Positions 62,824 through 64,000 of a stretch of DNA of 64,000 nt are shown here, in pieces. A program made the translations under genes and the position numbers. Numbering within the stretch: position 1 is the stretch's first letter; each line of letters begins with the position of its first letter. This stretch comes from an uncultured Pelagibacteraceae bacterium (GTDB lineage: Bacteria > Pseudomonadota > Alphaproteobacteria > Pelagibacterales > Pelagibacteraceae): assembly GCA_902630945.1 (NCBI GenBank), contig CACOWV010000002.1:1-64000 (forward strand), in the 5' to 3' direction. The notes under the pieces were generated by a model, which had not been told where the DNA came from, made no database searches, and saw only the letters and a program-made list of their open reading frames with translations.

Positions 62824-64000
62824 TTAGATATATTGTGGATTAAGCTTATTTCTAATAAAAAATAACAGAACTAAAGAGATCAAAATATAGATAAATGATA
62901 TCATAGCAATCTGCTCGATCGAAAAACCACGATCTATTAAAAAACCAAACAAAGCTGTTCCAAAAGCAGTAGAAAAAACCATTAAAGCTGTGGTTAAAGC
63001 CTTAATCGATCCAATAAATTTAACTCCATAGATCTCAGCCCATGTTGAAGAGCCCAAAACATTCGCAAGACCATTTGAGATACCAATTAATCCTAGAAAA
63101 ATAAAAGATACCATTGGATGATTAAAGTAAAATAAAACTAATGTTGAAAACAACAACGGTAAATTCATAAAGATTAAAAGTTTTCTACTAGTAAATTTAT
63201 CAATTAAAAAACCAGATCCTAATAAAGTAACAACAGACAATATTGAATATACCATAAATGATTGGGCAATTATAAAAGGGCCCCATTCTTTGGCTTCAGT
63301 AATAAATGATTGATAAACAAATACACCAGTTGCAATCCATGGCATCGCTAACATATTTAAACAAACAATATAAAATCTATAATCTTTAATAACTTCAATT
63401 CTTTTCCATTGTTTTATCTCTTTTACCTCAATTTCATTAGAGTCTAATTGTTCTCTTGTATCAAAATCTAATTTTTTTATTAAAAAAAATGACGTTATAG
63501 GCAAAAAAATTAAAGTAAAAATAGATATTGATATCCAAATATTTTGCCATGCAGTAATTGTAAGTAGATAAACTATTAATACAGGTAAAATAAATTCTGC
63601 TGTTGAAAGACCAAACCATCCAGCGCTAAGAGCTTTACCTCTAGATTTAGTAAAATATCTTGTAATAGTCGTTGTTGCAGTATGAGACATTAGCCCTTGA
63701 CCAGAAAATCTCATTAAGAAAACACCAATAAATAAAAAAGCTATAGATGTTACCTTTGAAAAGAAAAAGCAAGAAAAAGACAGAAGTATAGCTACATAAA
63801 AAGCAAATTTGAAAATATTAATATCATCAATTTTTTTTCCAACCCAAATTAAAAGAAAGCTGCTTAATAAAGTAGCAGACGCATAGATTGAGCCAAATTG
63901 TCCATGAGTGATTGAAAGTGTTTCTCTTATGCTAGAATTAAAAAGTCCTAAAAAAAAACTCTGTCCAAAACTAGAAAAAAATGTAAAAATAAATCCAAAT
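62824..64000 (-). CDS. Major facilitator superfamily transporter (5' end missing)
   Basis: The frame is open from the right edge to a stop at 62824, giving about 392 residues and at least eleven predicted spans; the start lies beyond the window. A Met at 63714 is internal because upstream codons in the same frame encode MFS-like spans (GQSFFLGLFNSSIRETLSITHGQFGSIYASATLL). The stretch RFSGQGLMSHTATTTITRYF, followed by SRGKALSAGWFGL, fits MFS helix 4/5 of monocarboxylate/oxalate-like carriers. The substrate is unknown. Confidence 0.85.
   Translation of the reverse strand, partial: FGFIFTFFSSFGQSFFLGLFNSSIRETLSITHGQFGSIYASATLLSSFLLIWVGKKIDDINIFKFAFYVAILLSFSCFFFSKVTSIAFLFIGVFLMRFSGQGLMSHTATTTITRYFTKSRGKALSAGWFGLSTAEFILPVLIVYLLTITAWQNIWISISIFTLIFLPITSFFLIKKLDFDTREQLDSNEIEVKEIKQWKRIEVIKDYRFYIVCLNMLAMPWIATGVFVYQSFITEAKEWGPFIIAQSFMVYSILSVVTLLGSGFLIDKFTSRKLLIFMNLPLLFSTLVLFYFNHPMVSFIFLGLIGISNGLANVLGSSTWAEIYGVKFIGSIKALTTALMVFSTAFGTALFGFLIDRGFSIEQIAMISFIYILISLVLLFFIRNKLNPQYI

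Noticed and set aside
63714..64000. Start of the MFS gene at the Met codon at 63714
   Set aside because: The same frame continues to the right edge and encodes further MFS-like spans, so this Met is internal.
1..64000. CRISPR arrays, insertion sequences, integrases or toxin-antitoxin pairs
   Set aside because: I looked for regularly spaced repeats, transposase motifs and small paired genes and saw none beyond the tRNA scars and the decamer repeats.

Overview
The window comes from a small, very AT-rich, tightly packed genome. Gene content, gene order and protein sequences point to the SAR11 clade of Alphaproteobacteria (Candidatus Pelagibacter or a close relative). This is inferred from translations and synteny; no database search was possible. 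No transposase, integrase or CRISPR array was seen, intergenic gaps are mostly 0-60 bp, and no gene-free stretch exceeds 300 bp.

Layout. (A) 1-16500, minus strand: one translation/transcription block read leftward: tRNA-Tyr, tRNA-Gly, tuf, tRNA-Trp, secE, nusG, rplKAJL, rpoBC, then rpsL, rpsG, fusA, rpsJ, rplC (cut by the left edge). The str and S10 operons are joined directly, with no tufA between fusA and rpsJ. (B) 16631-17483: rlmB and tRNA-Thr(UGU), plus strand. (C) 17484-26246: a probable genomic island in two layers. Each layer ends in a displaced copy of the tRNA-Thr 3' half (18651-18704 and 26201-26246). The short first layer has two small genes. The longer second layer has a flippase-like membrane protein, two asparagine-synthase-like amidotransferases and two glycosyltransferases, suggesting variable cell-surface glycan synthesis. 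(D) 26248-33533: nadK, a GT-A-like glycosyltransferase, tRNA-Leu, a cluster of small envelope proteins beside a repeated decamer, a membrane spermidine-synthase-like protein, a GGCT-like protein and a CinA-domain protein. (E) 33555-40787, plus strand: sfsA, map, purB, purC, purS, purQ, purL, bolA and a monothiol glutaredoxin, many overlapping by a few bases. (F) 40790-49785, minus strand: rpsD, trmJ, cimA, cysS, nadE, class II DAHP synthase, glmS and a GlmU reduced to its acetyltransferase half. (G) 49857-54117, plus strand: gph and the methylcitrate-cycle genes prpD, prpB, prpC. (H) 54122-64000: nrdAB with candidate NrdR boxes, a phosphomannomutase/phosphoglucomutase, a charged coiled-coil protein, a small lipoprotein, a TauE/SafE permease, dusA, rpoZ with a long acidic tail, and an MFS transporter cut by the right edge.

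How it works together. Most genes are core: protein and RNA synthesis, de novo purine synthesis (PurS/PurQ/PurL in the three-subunit form), NAD synthesis and phosphorylation (nadE, nadK), amino-acid entry reactions (cimA, class II DAHP synthase), amino-sugar supply for the envelope (glmS, glmU acetyltransferase half), propionyl-CoA disposal (prpDBC) and dNTP synthesis (nrdAB). The accessory part is the tRNA-Thr island and perhaps the small-gene cluster near tRNA-Leu.

I found no clearly new defence or mobile system. The most distinctive observations are the layered tRNA-Thr island, the ACTACACTAG repeat family, a palindrome overlapping the prpD ribosome-binding site, paired NrdR-like boxes at nrdA, the domain-exact GlmU reduction and the long acidic tail on omega.
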